From Lachnospiraceae bacterium (GTDB lineage: Bacteria > Bacillota > Clostridia > Lachnospirales > Lachnospiraceae): a stretch of DNA of 64,000 nt. The translations under genes were made by a program, and so were the position numbers. Shown piece by piece: positions 32,840 to 41,883 of this stretch. The first letter of the stretch is position 1. Each line of letters opens with the position of its first letter. The stretch is taken from NCBI GenBank assembly GCA_017527205.1, contig JAFXQK010000018.1:1-64000 (forward strand). Reading direction: 5' to 3'. The notes below the pieces were generated by a model. It was not told the DNA's origin. It did no database searches and was given only the letters and a program-made list of their open reading frames with translations.

Positions 32840-34000
32840 GTGAAGAAGCAGACGTACCGCAACGTGTTTGCGGAAATTGGAAAGACGGAGAAAGAGATTC
32901 AGGAACGATTAGAGCAGATAAAGCAGGAATTCTTTTATGGCCCGGACAGGGTGTACTTTACCGCCGGGGATGACATGGGATATCTTGAGGATACGGGCAA
33001 TCATGATGCACGTACGGAGGGTATGTCCTATGGCATGATGATGTGCGTTCAGATGGACATGAAGGAGGAGTTCGACCGTATTTGGAAGTGGGCGAAGACC
33101 TATATGTACATGTCGGATGGCTATAACGAGGGATATTTTGCATGGTCCTGTGCCGTGGACGGAAAGAAGAACGCCATGGGTCCCGCACCTGACGGAGAAG
33201 AGTTTTTTGCGATGTCGCTGTTTTTCGCCTCCCACAGATGGGGAGACGGAGAAGGGATTTTCAATTACTCGCATGAGGCGAAGGAAATCTTAAGGGCCGC
33301 GCTTCATAAGGGAGAGAATGGTCGTCAGGGATATCCCATGTGGAATCATGAGAATCACCAGATTTTATTTGTGCCGGGCGTTGACTATACGGATCCGTCC
33401 TATCATCTGCCCCATTTCTACGAGCTGTTTGCCGAGTGGGCCTATGAGGAGGACAGACCCTTCTGGAAGGAGGCTGCAAAGGCCAGCCGTGCCTATCTTG
33501 CTAAGGCCTGCCATCCTGTCTCCGGCATGAATTCTGAGTATGCGGAGTTTGATGGAAGCCCCATGGCGAGACCGCTTCGCTGGACCAAGGACAGACATGA
33601 CTGGTTTTACAGTGATGCCTACCGCACGGTTGCAAACATCGGACTGGATTATGAGTGGAATCACGTGGACGTAGGGCAGCGCGTCGCTGCAGAGCGTCTG
33701 CAGTATACCTTAGGCGTCATTCATCGCGAGAACCCTTTCCGCGTTTATGAGGTGGACGGAACGCCGCTGGACGTCAAGGCATTGCATCCCGTGGGAATCC
33801 TTGTGACGACGGCGCAGGGCGCGCTGGCAGTCGATGGTCCCATTTCCCTGACAAGCCCTGATCAGACCAAGGCTCTGGCAGCACAGTGGGTATCGCGTTT
33901 TTGGAAGGAGCCGCTTCGCAAGGGAGATCGCAGGTATTATGACAACTGCCTGTACTTATTTGCCTTCCTGGCATTAAGCGGAAATTATCGGATGTATTAA
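32840..34000 (+). CDS. GH8 reducing-end xylose-releasing exo-oligoxylanase
   Basis: A 386-residue glycoside hydrolase of family 8, starting at GTG after GGAGGAC. The (alpha/alpha)6-barrel family signature is clear: NHDARTEGMSYGMMMCVQMDMKEEFD region near residues 54-80 with the general-acid Glu, and GPAPDGEEFFAMSLFFASHRWG near 113-135. Length, lack of a signal peptide and overall sequence fit the Rex enzymes, which remove xylose from the reducing end of xylo-oligosaccharides in the cytoplasm. It is followed by an SGNH esterase and a GH115 enzyme on the same strand, so a role on substituted xylo-oligosaccharides is well supported. Confidence 0.88.
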   Translation: MKKQTYRNVFAEIGKTEKEIQERLEQIKQEFFYGPDRVYFTAGDDMGYLEDTGNHDARTEGMSYGMMMCVQMDMKEEFDRIWKWAKTYMYMSDGYNEGYFAWSCAVDGKKNAMGPAPDGEEFFAMSLFFASHRWGDGEGIFNYSHEAKEILRAALHKGENGRQGYPMWNHENHQILFVPGVDYTDPSYHLPHFYELFAEWAYEEDRPFWKEAAKASRAYLAKACHPVSGMNSEYAEFDGSPMARPLRWTKDRHDWFYSDAYRTVANIGLDYEWNHVDVGQRVAAERLQYTLGVIHRENPFRVYEVDGTPLDVKALHPVGILVTTAQGALAVDGPISLTSPDQTKALAAQWVSRFWKEPLRKGDRRYYDNCLYLFAFLALSGNYRMY

Positions 34001-34064
34001 GCTGTAAGCGCAAGGCGCAGACAAGCTATTGAACAGAATATTAGAAAAGCGGAGGAAATAAGAC

Positions 34065-35753
34065 ATGGCAGGACCAAAAGCACCTAAGGATCCAACTGCG
34101 AAGGGCAGCAGTTTTTATATTTGCAGACAGAAGGAAGTGGCAGGCAATCCTGCGCCGGACGGAAGAGGCATTCAGTTTATTTATCTGGATGGCTCGAGAC
34201 TGACGACGTTTGCAAGAATGGTGGGCTCCATTACGGACGAGACCATGATCAAGAACTTAGAGACGGCCGAGGGGTTTCTCTCCATGGTTGCCGGTATCGG
34301 CGTCACCGTGGAGGCGGACGATCAGAATCAGGTAGTCGATTTCGCGTTTCAGATGTACGGGAAAAAGGATACCTATGGAGAAGGGGATACCATTACGGTT
34401 CATTGCCAGCCGGACGGCATGGAGCAGATCATCTGGCTCGATGACTATCAGTGGAGCGAGAATAACGGCGTGGTAGGTCAGATGAGATTTGAGTTTGACC
34501 GCCCGGAGAGACTGGCTACCGTGGACGTAAAGTTATATCTTCGCGAGGGCTTTACGGCGCCGGAACAGGAGGAGCGCACGGAGATTAACGTGGATGGCGA
34601 GGCTTATCAGGCCATTTTGAAGCGTTCCCTCATGAGCATGGGAAATTACGCAAGAGTAAAGAAGGTTCTGGATCGCGCAAAGCGCGGCGAGGAGGTTACG
34701 ATTGCCTTTATCGGCGGTTCCATCACGCAGGGTGCAGGCGCGACACCCATTCACCTAAAGTCCTATGCCTATCAGACCTGGGAGCGTTTTCAGGCAAACT
34801 TTGGGAAGAACGTAAAGCTGATTAAAGCCGGCGTTGGCGGTACGCCTTCCGAGCTTGGCATGATTCGCTTTGAGAGAGACGTCCTTCGGAGCTTTACGGT
34901 AAAGCCTGACCTGATCGTGATTGAGTTCTCCGTAAACGATGAGGGAGATGAGACCAAAGGCCTATGCTATGAGAGCCTGGTTCGCAAGTGTCTTGCGCTT
35001 TCTGACGATACGGCGGTCATTTTGATTCATGCCGTCTTTGCAAATGATTGGAACCTGGAGGAGCGCCTTGGACCAGTTGGTGAGCGCTACGAGGTTCCCA
35101 TGGTCAGCGTAAGACAGGGCGTCGTTCCACAGTTTTACTTAAAGCCCGAAACGGGAAGGGTGCTTACGAAGAGCCAGTTCTTCTATGACGTTTTCCATCC
35201 GACCAACATGGGTCATACGATCATGGCTGACTGCCTGATTTATTTGATGAAGCAGATTGACGCGGCACCCGCAATGGCAGATACGGATTGGAGAAGCAAG
35301 GAGCCTGTGTTTGGAACGACCTTTGAGAAGGTAGAGCTGGCAGACAAGGCATGGAAGTCAGAACTCCTTAAGAATCTGACGATGGGAAGCTTTTGCGAGA
35401 TTGACGAGGATCTGCAGAGGGTGGAGATGGACGACGTTCTGGCGCCTGTTCCTGAGTTCCCGAACAACTGGGCTCACGTCAGCGGAAGCGAGCCGTTTTC
35501 GGTTAAGATTTCGTGCAAAGCTCTTTTGATTGTCAGCAAGGATTCGGGCTCTGCGGAGTATGGGAAGGCAACGGTAAGGGTAGACGGAGAAGAGGTCTTG
35601 ACGCTGGATCCCAGGGCTGTAGGCTGGACGCATTGCACGCCGCAGATTATTTACCGCAGTGAGGAAACGAAGGAACACCTGATTGAAGTGCAGATGATTC
35701 CCGGAGACGAGGAGAAGAAGATGACAATCCTTGGCTTCGGCGTGGTAAGATAG
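34065..35753 (+). CDS. SGNH/GDSL esterase with N-terminal beta domain
   Basis: A 562-residue protein without a signal peptide. Residues 1-180 look like a beta-rich accessory domain. The SGNH hydrolase core follows: block I FIGGSITQGAG with nucleophile Ser, block II VGGTPSELG with Gly, block III EFSVNDEGDE with Asn, and block V DVFHPTNMGH with Asp and His. A further beta-rich domain ends the protein (about 440-562). The arrangement resembles deacetylases acting on acetylated xylo-oligosaccharides, and the GH8 and GH115 neighbours favour that role. ATG follows GCGGAGGAAATAAGAC. Confidence 0.8.
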   Translation: MAGPKAPKDPTAKGSSFYICRQKEVAGNPAPDGRGIQFIYLDGSRLTTFARMVGSITDETMIKNLETAEGFLSMVAGIGVTVEADDQNQVVDFAFQMYGKKDTYGEGDTITVHCQPDGMEQIIWLDDYQWSENNGVVGQMRFEFDRPERLATVDVKLYLREGFTAPEQEERTEINVDGEAYQAILKRSLMSMGNYARVKKVLDRAKRGEEVTIAFIGGSITQGAGATPIHLKSYAYQTWERFQANFGKNVKLIKAGVGGTPSELGMIRFERDVLRSFTVKPDLIVIEFSVNDEGDETKGLCYESLVRKCLALSDDTAVILIHAVFANDWNLEERLGPVGERYEVPMVSVRQGVVPQFYLKPETGRVLTKSQFFYDVFHPTNMGHTIMADCLIYLMKQIDAAPAMADTDWRSKEPVFGTTFEKVELADKAWKSELLKNLTMGSFCEIDEDLQRVEMDDVLAPVPEFPNNWAHVSGSEPFSVKISCKALLIVSKDSGSAEYGKATVRVDGEEVLTLDPRAVGWTHCTPQIIYRSEETKEHLIEVQMIPGDEEKKMTILGFGVVR

Positions 35754-35800
35754 CTATTGAGGTTTCTACAAGTTTTTGATACAAGGAAGGTTTGATCAAA

Positions 35801-38755
35801 ATGAGTCGTTCTTTTGTAATAGCCAATGAGGAACAAATAACGAATTTTGTGCTCGAAACAACGGCATTTCCCGGCGTTCAGAGAATTGCGGAAAAGGTTG
35901 CCAAGGACATCAAGGCCGTATGTGGACAACTCCCTAAGGTTCTTGTGCAGGACCTGCCCAAGGATCAGGAGGCTGGAGAAGGCGGACTGAAGGCCCTGGA
36001 GGATTTCGTTGATAAAAACATGATCTTTGTCGGAACGCTTGGAAATAGCGAGACGCTGGGATATTTGGGAGAATTTGGCGTTTTGGATTTGTCAAAAATC
36101 CGTGGGAAGAGAGAGGTTTACAGCATCACCATAATCGGCAATTCCCTCGTGATCGCGGGAAGCGATAAGCTGGGAACCATTTATGGTTTGTTTGCCCTGT
36201 CAGAATATATCGGGGTTTCTCCCATGGTGAAGTTTGGAGATGCGGTTCCGCAGCCACATAAAATTTTGGTTGCCGAGGAGGATATCGAAATTGTCTCCAA
36301 GGAACCCAGCGTAAAGTATCGTGGCTTCTTTATCAATGATGAGTGGCCCTGCTTTGGCAATTGGGCGATGGGGCATTTTGGCGGAGTCAATGCAAAGCTG
36401 TATGATCAGGTATTTGAGTTTTTACTTCGCATGAAGGGAAATTATCTGTGGCCTGCCATGTGGGCTTCCAGCTTCCCGCTTGATGGCCCTGGAAGCGCAA
36501 ATGAAGAGCTGGCGGATATGTATGGCATTACGATCGCATATTCTCACCATGAGCCCTGCCTTCGCGCCAGTGAGGAGTGGGATAAGGTGAAGGGACCCGA
36601 TTCCCGTTATGGCAATGAGTGGAATTTCCATACCAATCAGGAAGGACTTCTGAATTATTGGATGGATTCCTTAAAGAGAAGTGGAAAGTACCAGCACATG
36701 ATTACGATTGGCATGCGCGGTGAGCGTGACAGCTCCATGCTGGGACCCGATTCTACCTTGAAGGATAACATTGATCTGTTAAAGAGCGTGATCAAGGCAC
36801 AGAGAGGCCTGATCATGCATTACGTCAACTTTGATTTGGACAAGGTTCCGCAGCTCCTTGCACTTTACAAGGAGGTAGAGGCGTATTTCTACGGCGACGA
36901 CGAGACGGAGGGCCTGAAGGACTGGGAAGAGCTGGAGAACGTGATCTTTATGCTCTGTGAGGACAACTATGGTCACATGCGGACGCTGCCGACCGAAGAG
37001 ATTCGCAGTCACAAGGGCGGCTTTGGCATGTATTATCATTTGGATTATCATGGAGGTCCCGTATCCTATGAGTGGATGCCGTCAACGCCGCTGTCCCTAA
37101 TTTGGGAACAGATGACTGAGGCCTATGAGTACGGCATCAAGGACGTCTGGATTGTCAACGTCGGTGACATCAAGGGAAATGAAGTGGCGCTGAATTATTT
37201 TCTGGATCTCGCCTATGATTTTGAAAAATGGGGAAGCAGCGCAGTAGGAAGCTGGAAGGTGTGGTTGAATCAATGGGCGAAGAAGGTATTCGCCGGTACG
37301 TCCGAATTGTTACAGCAGGCGCTCGCGGATATTTATGAGGGCTTTGTAAAGTTGAATTTCATGAGAAGGCCTGAGGCCCTGTATGCGGGCTTGTATCATC
37401 CCTGCAACTATAACGAAACCTTCCGCATGCTGGAGACCATCAATCAGCTTGAGGCGCTGAATGAGAGAACCTTTGAGGTGCTTGACAGGATTTCAAGACT
37501 GCCGGCATATAGCATGATTTATTATCCTGCAAAGATCAGCATGAACCTTCTGAAGATGCAGCTTTATGCAGGAAAGAATCAGTATTATGCACAGCAGGGA
37601 AGACCGGCGGCCAATGTCTGCGGAGAGCTGGTAAAGCAGTGTATTGATGAGGATAAGAGGCTCTGTGAGGAATTCCGTGAATTCAGAAATGGAAAATGGG
37701 CTGGCATGGAGATGGAGAAGCACGTTGGTTTTACCAAGTGGAATGACGACGGATGGAAATATCCGCTCAGATGCTTTGTGGAGCCCGTGACGGCACCAAG
37801 GATGAGTGTTTCCAGAGCGGATGATCCCTGGCTTGCAACAAAGAATTATGGGGCGCCGCAGTGCATCCGCGTACATGATTTCTTGGATCCGGGAAAACAA
37901 CAGGTTGCCTTGGAGATCAGTAATGATGGCATCGGAAGCTTCAATTATACCGTGAAGGCCGAGCAGGGAGAGATTCCCGCATGGTTACAGGTTTCCTCTA
38001 CGGAGGGAGTTACGGAGACCATATCCAAGGTGACGCTGACCTGCGACAGGGAGGCATTGCAGAAGGCTATGGAGGATGCCAAGGGAGAAGATGGAGTGAT
38101 CCCCGAAGACGGCGTTCAAACGGTAAGGCTTCTGATCAGCGATGGAGACACGGTGGTTGCCATTGAGGTTAAGGCAGTCAACGTGAACCTGGACGGGCTG
38201 GAAAAGGGCACGTTCCTGCCAGATCCCATGGAAGGCGTGATTGTCATGGAGGCCAACCATTATGCAGAAAAGAAGGATGTTGACGGCGTGGGCTTCGTGT
38301 GCCTGGAGGGACACGGAAGAAGCGGAAACGGCATGAAGGTGCTTCCTTCTACTGCGGAATTCCTTCCCAAGGAGGAAAAGCCGGAGCTGATTTATCGCTT
38401 TGTGCTTCCGGAGGCAGGAAAGTATCGCGTGGAGCTTTGGACGTCCCCCGTCAATTCCGTTGTCAACAACAGGGCGCTGAGGGTGCATTTGGAAAACGGT
38501 ACGCAGACGAAGAACATGAATATTTTGAATCCCAGCTACCGCGGCGGAGATTATAATGATCCGAAGTGGTCGGCAGCAGTCATGAATCAGATTCACGTCG
38601 TTGGAACGGAAATGAATTTCGAAAGCGGTGTCCAGACGCTGAGCATTGGGGCGCTTGAGGCAGGCATGGTGCTGGAACGGATTGTGATCTACCCTGCAGG
38701 AAAGAAGCTGAAGGCGTCGTACCTCGGACCTGAGGAGAGCTATTTTAAGGCTTGA
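35801..38755 (+). CDS. GH115 xylan alpha-1,2-glucuronidase
   Basis: A 984-residue glycoside hydrolase of family 115, removing (4-O-methyl-)glucuronic acid from xylan chains. Family landmarks include VKYRGFFINDEWPCFGNWA, the stretch MKGNYLWPAMWASSF, YGITIAYSHHEPCLRA, EDNYGHMR and WIVNVGDIKGNEVALNYFL. The C-terminal 250 residues are beta-rich accessory domains. There is no signal peptide, so it works on imported oligosaccharides. The ATG at 35801 is chosen over one at 35792 because AAGGAAGG is better spaced. With GH8 and the esterase it forms a three-enzyme set for acetylated glucuronoxylan fragments. Confidence 0.9.
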   Translation: MSRSFVIANEEQITNFVLETTAFPGVQRIAEKVAKDIKAVCGQLPKVLVQDLPKDQEAGEGGLKALEDFVDKNMIFVGTLGNSETLGYLGEFGVLDLSKIRGKREVYSITIIGNSLVIAGSDKLGTIYGLFALSEYIGVSPMVKFGDAVPQPHKILVAEEDIEIVSKEPSVKYRGFFINDEWPCFGNWAMGHFGGVNAKLYDQVFEFLLRMKGNYLWPAMWASSFPLDGPGSANEELADMYGITIAYSHHEPCLRASEEWDKVKGPDSRYGNEWNFHTNQEGLLNYWMDSLKRSGKYQHMITIGMRGERDSSMLGPDSTLKDNIDLLKSVIKAQRGLIMHYVNFDLDKVPQLLALYKEVEAYFYGDDETEGLKDWEELENVIFMLCEDNYGHMRTLPTEEIRSHKGGFGMYYHLDYHGGPVSYEWMPSTPLSLIWEQMTEAYEYGIKDVWIVNVGDIKGNEVALNYFLDLAYDFEKWGSSAVGSWKVWLNQWAKKVFAGTSELLQQALADIYEGFVKLNFMRRPEALYAGLYHPCNYNETFRMLETINQLEALNERTFEVLDRISRLPAYSMIYYPAKISMNLLKMQLYAGKNQYYAQQGRPAANVCGELVKQCIDEDKRLCEEFREFRNGKWAGMEMEKHVGFTKWNDDGWKYPLRCFVEPVTAPRMSVSRADDPWLATKNYGAPQCIRVHDFLDPGKQQVALEISNDGIGSFNYTVKAEQGEIPAWLQVSSTEGVTETISKVTLTCDREALQKAMEDAKGEDGVIPEDGVQTVRLLISDGDTVVAIEVKAVNVNLDGLEKGTFLPDPMEGVIVMEANHYAEKKDVDGVGFVCLEGHGRSGNGMKVLPSTAEFLPKEEKPELIYRFVLPEAGKYRVELWTSPVNSVVNNRALRVHLENGTQTKNMNILNPSYRGGDYNDPKWSAAVMNQIHVVGTEMNFESGVQTLSIGALEAGMVLERIVIYPAGKKLKASYLGPEESYFKA

Positions 38756-38757
38756 TG

Positions 38758-38963
38758 AAAACTCGGGGGCTGGTTGTATGATCTCTCACAGACACGTTCG
38801 CACTCCGGGTGCAGCGGCAAGCGCAGAAGGAATCGGTACTAAGGTGTCGCAGAATTACCAAAGATCCACTCACATTGTGAGCGTATCTTCGGTATGCGCC
38901 ACCTAAGTACCGACGCTTAGCACACGGGTCTGTGAGAGATCGTACAACCGCCCCCTCGGTTTT
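38758..38963 (-). repeat. Long hairpin element C (intergenic hairpin family, reverse orientation)
   Basis: The outer arms pair AAAACTCGGGGG with CCCCCTCGGTTTT and GGTTGTATGATCTCTCACAGA with its complement except one wobble. The inner stem pairs CGGTACTAAGGTGTCGC with GCGCCACCTAAGTACCG; CTAAG occurs on both arms (38839-38843, 38903-38907), giving an A.A mismatch. On the minus strand this becomes CTTAG/CTTAG with T.T, matching elements D, E and F, so C lies in reverse orientation. Read that way the 3' side has GT-GCGA-AC (38796-38803), again a GNRA-capped mini-hairpin, and AGCGTCGGTACTTAGGTGGC is identical to element D over 20 bases. Confidence 0.88.
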
Positions 38964-38980
38964 GCAAGGCTATCGTATTA

Positions 38981-39020
38981 AAAGACCAAGATATGTAGAG
39001 TAACGCATATCTTGGTCTTT
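38981..39020. terminator. Bidirectional terminator-like hairpin
   Basis: Perfect 15-pair stem AAAGACCAAGATATG / CATATCTTGGTCTTT with a 10-base loop between the convergent GH115 and CNNM-family genes. T-runs are short on both strands. Confidence 0.7.
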
Positions 39021-39060
39021 ATTGTATGTTCGTATTCTAAGCTATCTTGACTTTAGTGTT

Positions 39061-40389
39061 TTAGGACGGATCTTGGGCCTGGGCTGTAGGCTCGGTGGGA
39101 GAGTCTTCCGCGGCAGGTTCGGGGAGGGTCAGGAGCACCTTCTCAATGCGGTTTTGATCCACGCCCTGTACCTTAAGAATCATGCCGTCTTCTAAGGTCA
39201 CGGACTCGCCGTCCTCGGGGAGATGGCCTAGGTGCTCGATCAGAAGGCCGCCGAGCGAGTCGTATTCCTCGCTTTCCAGATGGCATTCCAAAGCATCATT
39301 GACGTCATCCAGATTCATGCTTCCCTCGATCAGATAGGTCTTATCATCGATTTTCTTAATCTTTTCCATCTCATCCGCGTCGTACTCGTCGCGGATCTCG
39401 CCCACAATTTCTTCCAAAAGATCTTCCAGCGTAATCATTCCGACGGTAACGCCGTACTCGTTCACTACGAAGGTCACGCTGGTCGTTTTCTCGCGGATCT
39501 CATATAGAAGATCAGAGATTTTTTTGTATTCGTAAGTAAAGTGCGCTTCCCTTAAGATGTTGCGAATATGGAAGTGCTCCGGATCATCCGTCAGGATGAA
39601 ATCCTTAATGTTGATGAGACCAATAATATTGTCCTTGTCTTCCTCGTAAACGGGAAGTCTCGTGTACATGTGCTTTCGGAAGACGGAGAGGACTTCATGA
39701 TAATCATCATTGACGTTCACCGTAACCATGTTGACTCTGGGAATCATGATATCCTTAGCGAGCGCATCCGAAAACTCGAATACGTTGTATATGATTTCTC
39801 GCTCCTCGGACTCTATGGCGCCATCCTCATGGCTGATGTCCACGTAGGTTTTTAATTCATTTTCCGTCATGGTGCTGACCTTCTCGTTGGGATCCACGTG
39901 GAGTAAAAAGAGGATTAACCAAGCAATTTTGTCGACCAAGAAAATGACGGGCGTCAGAACCTGCATCAGCGCATAGATCACGCCACTGTATGCAAGGGCA
40001 AGCTTATCTGCATAATGCATGGCCCAGGTCTTCGGAATCACCTCGCCGAAGAGGAGAACCAGAAAGGTTAAAACTCCGGTGGCAATGCCGACGGCCAAAT
40101 TCACGCGCAGGGCCAGCGTCGTGGCCAGGGCGGAAGCCGACAGATTTACGACGTTGTTTCCAATCAGAATGGCACTCAGCATTTTGCTGTTATGGTCAAG
40201 AATCTTATTGACGCGAGCGGCCCGTTTATTGCCTTCCTCTTCGAGGGAACGAAGCTTCACCTTGTTTGCCGTGGTTAGCGCCGTCTCCGCAGAGGAGAAG
40301 AATCCTGAAAGGACAACTAAAATAAAAAGAATCACACATTCAATGACAAATAGCTGTATGTCATCTGGGGGAACCAAGTAAAACCACAC
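39061..40389 (-). CDS. CNNM/HlyC/CorC-type membrane protein with CBS domains
   Basis: A 442-residue protein on the minus strand. Order: DUF21 membrane domain with four helices and the FFSSAETALTTANK signature (about 30-45), a CBS pair (about 215-340: IMIPRVNMVTVN, TRLPVYEEDKDNIIGLINIKDF), and a C-terminal CorC_HlyC domain (about 355-430: EEYDSLGGLLIEHLG). Such proteins are linked to Mg or other cation efflux; the old name haemolysin is not informative. The start at 40389 is a TTG codon (CAA on the + strand), about 8 bases after an AAGGAG. It is the only complete minus-strand gene here. Confidence 0.88.
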   Translation of the reverse strand: MWFYLVPPDDIQLFVIECVILFILVVLSGFFSSAETALTTANKVKLRSLEEEGNKRAARVNKILDHNSKMLSAILIGNNVVNLSASALATTLALRVNLAVGIATGVLTFLVLLFGEVIPKTWAMHYADKLALAYSGVIYALMQVLTPVIFLVDKIAWLILFLLHVDPNEKVSTMTENELKTYVDISHEDGAIESEEREIIYNVFEFSDALAKDIMIPRVNMVTVNVNDDYHEVLSVFRKHMYTRLPVYEEDKDNIIGLINIKDFILTDDPEHFHIRNILREAHFTYEYKKISDLLYEIREKTTSVTFVVNEYGVTVGMITLEDLLEEIVGEIRDEYDADEMEKIKKIDDKTYLIEGSMNLDDVNDALECHLESEEYDSLGGLLIEHLGHLPEDGESVTLEDGMILKVQGVDQNRIEKVLLTLPEPAAEDSPTEPTAQAQDPS

Positions 40390-40528
40390 TCCTTTGTAAT
40401 CATATATAGAATGTATCTTACAATAAGAGATGCCCAGTTGTCAAGTTTTCGCAGGTTCTCGCATAGAATAATGGATAAGAGGGTGCGCTAAATAGGAGCG
40501 AATGAATCAAATCGGGGAGGAAAGTGCA

Positions 40529-40927
40529 ATGGAGATGGTGAAGAGAGATCAAAAGAAGGAGAGAGGCAGTGCTTTGGCATATCTGTTTTTTCTATTATTA
40601 GCATATGTCCTGACGGGACTTTTGCTACTGCTGTTGGCGTTTTTGCTCTATCGGTTTCAGATGGGAAGCGGGGCGGTTTCGGCCTCCATTGACGCCATCT
40701 ATTTTGTTTCGGCGCTTTTTGCGGGAGTGCTGGCTGGGAAGAAAGCGAAAACCAGGCGCTTTCTTTGGGGCACTCTGATGGGAGCGCTTTACTTTCTTGT
40801 TTTGGCGGCGCTCTCCCTGGCGAGCGGTATGGGGAATGGAAATACGGGGATTTTTCCTTCCTTCTTGTTCTGCGTGGCAGGCGGATGCGTCGGAGGAATC
40901 CTGTCTGGCTTATTCGAGAAGGCCTGA
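40529..40927 (+). CDS. Small membrane protein, TIGR04086-like
   Basis: A 132-residue protein with four predicted helices (about 18-42, 52-70, 78-98, 105-128), basic at the N-terminus. It resembles the TIGR04086 family, which I recall as a Firmicutes membrane protein found near SCIFF and Sec genes; the SCIFF gene lies 0.7 kb downstream, which agrees. Function unknown. ATG 40529 is preferred because GGGGAGG precedes it by 8 bases; an in-frame ATG at 40502 has AGGAG only 3 bases away. Confidence 0.65.
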   Translation: MEMVKRDQKKERGSALAYLFFLLLAYVLTGLLLLLLAFLLYRFQMGSGAVSASIDAIYFVSALFAGVLAGKKAKTRRFLWGTLMGALYFLVLAALSLASGMGNGNTGIFPSFLFCVAGGCVGGILSGLFEKA

Positions 40928-40937
40928 CGGGTGAAAT

Positions 40938-40966
40938 TTGACTTCATGGACAGAACGTGATACGAT
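40938..40966 (+). promoter_or_regulatory. Promoter of the gtrA-like gene
   Basis: TTGACT 40938-40943, 17-base spacer, TACGAT 40961-40966, 35 bases upstream of the ATG. Confidence 0.6.
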
Positions 40967-41000
40967 TCTTTGGATATTGAGATGAAATCAGGAAGGATTC

Positions 41001-41528
41001 ATGAAGATGAAATTCGTTGAAGAGTTAACGAGGAAAATACTAAAGCTCTTACCGCTCAAGCTTTCAGATAAAGTGATTGAGGCGCTGGTTCAGTTTGTGA
41101 AGTTTGGGGTTGTCGGCGTTACCAATACGTTGCTAAGCTACGCGTTGAACGTCATGACGTTAATGCTTCTAAAGCCCTATGAAATCGCATGGGATTATGT
41201 CATTGGTAATCTCGTGGGGTTCTTTTTAAGCGTCCTGTGGTCCTTTTATTGGAATAATAAGCTCGTGTTTACGCTGGAAAAAGGACAGAAGAGACATCTT
41301 GGCAAGGCACTTTTCAAAACCTATATTTCCTATTCTTTTACGGGAATCTTTCTTTGCAACGTGCTGTCCTACGTATGGATTGACGTCTTGGGTATTTCGA
41401 AGCTGATCGCCCCCGTGATCAATCTTGTCGTAAGCGTTCCCATTAACTTCTTAATTAATAAATTCTGGGCATTTCGCACGAAGGAAAGCGGAGAAGAAAC
41501 ACGTTCTGAATCAGGCAGAGAAAACTAA
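41001..41528 (+). CDS. GtrA-family membrane protein
   Basis: A 175-residue protein with four membrane helices in the GtrA pattern: QFVKFGVVGVTNTLLSYAL opens the domain and PINFLINKFWAFR closes it. GtrA proteins are thought to move undecaprenyl-linked sugars across the membrane for wall or glycan modification. No glycosyltransferase is adjacent. Its stop lies within the first of two direct repeats that precede the SCIFF promoter. ATG follows GGAAGG. Confidence 0.85.
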   Translation: MKMKFVEELTRKILKLLPLKLSDKVIEALVQFVKFGVVGVTNTLLSYALNVMTLMLLKPYEIAWDYVIGNLVGFFLSVLWSFYWNNKLVFTLEKGQKRHLGKALFKTYISYSFTGIFLCNVLSYVWIDVLGISKLIAPVINLVVSVPINFLINKFWAFRTKESGEETRSESGREN

Positions 41529-41560
41529 TTGCCGTGGAACGAGAGAACTAATCGCCGTGG
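41523..41560 (+). repeat. Pair of direct repeats upstream of the SCIFF promoter
   Basis: AACTAATTGCCGTGG (41523-41537) and AACTAATCGCCGTGG (41546-41560) differ at one base and have a 23-base period. The second ends 3 bases before the -35. Placement suits an activator site, though the first copy also contains the gtrA stop. Confidence 0.6.
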
Positions 41561-41563
41561 TGA

Positions 41564-41598
41564 TTGACAGAATTGGAAAGTTATGCTACAATAGCATA
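41564..41598 (+). promoter_or_regulatory. SCIFF promoter with overlapping operator-like palindrome
   Basis: TTGACA 41564-41569, 17-base spacer, TACAAT 41587-41592: near consensus. TATGCTA-CAA-TAGCATA (41582-41598) is a perfect 7-base inverted repeat centred on the -10, where a repressor would block polymerase. Confidence 0.75.
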
Positions 41599-41642
41599 GA
41601 TTTACTAGATGAATGTGATAGTTTCACAAGGAGGTTTCTTAT

Positions 41643-41786
41643 ATGAAGCACATTAAGACGTTAACGACAAGAGATTTGAAGGAGTCCATGAAGAAGGGCG
41701 GATGCGGCGAGTGCCAGACTTCCTGCCAGTCCGCATGCAAGACTTCCTGCACCGTTGGTAATCAGAGCTGCGAGAAGTTAAAGTAA
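41643..41786 (+). CDS. SCIFF ranthipeptide precursor (six cysteines in forty-five residues)
   Basis: A 47-residue peptide not found by length-limited gene calling. It begins MKHIKTLTTRDLKESMKKGG and its C-terminal core holds six cysteines at 21, 24, 28, 32, 36 and 43 (CGEC, TSC, SAC, TSC, SC). This is the SCIFF family, nearly universal in Clostridia, whose cysteines are joined by the neighbouring radical SAM enzyme to side chains of acceptor residues (threonine in studied examples) as thioethers; the product is a ranthipeptide of unsettled function. The N-terminal 20 residues are the leader. AAGGAGG lies 8 bases or so before the ATG. A hairpin separates it from the maturase gene. Confidence 0.95.
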   Translation: MKHIKTLTTRDLKESMKKGGCGECQTSCQSACKTSCTVGNQSCEKLK

Positions 41787-41820
41787 TTGGTTCTTGCGTA
41801 TTTGAACTGAAAAAACCATC

Positions 41821-41853
41821 ATAAGCAGCGATCATGTGTCGCTGCTTATCTTT
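41821..41853 (+). terminator. Hairpin between SCIFF precursor and maturase
   Basis: Perfect 11-pair stem ATAAGCAGCGA / TCGCTGCTTAT with a 7-base loop, followed only by CTTTT. A weak terminator or 3'-stabilising hairpin, it would let precursor RNA exceed maturase RNA. Confidence 0.75.
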
Positions 41854-41883
41854 TGAGTTTCACGATTTTGAGAGGATTTTTTT

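Noticed and set aside
38758..38963. Interpretation of the hairpins as insertion-sequence remnants with target duplications
   Set aside because: I could not see direct repeats flanking C, D, E or F, nor any transposase fragment; a non-autonomous mobile element remains possible but is not shown.
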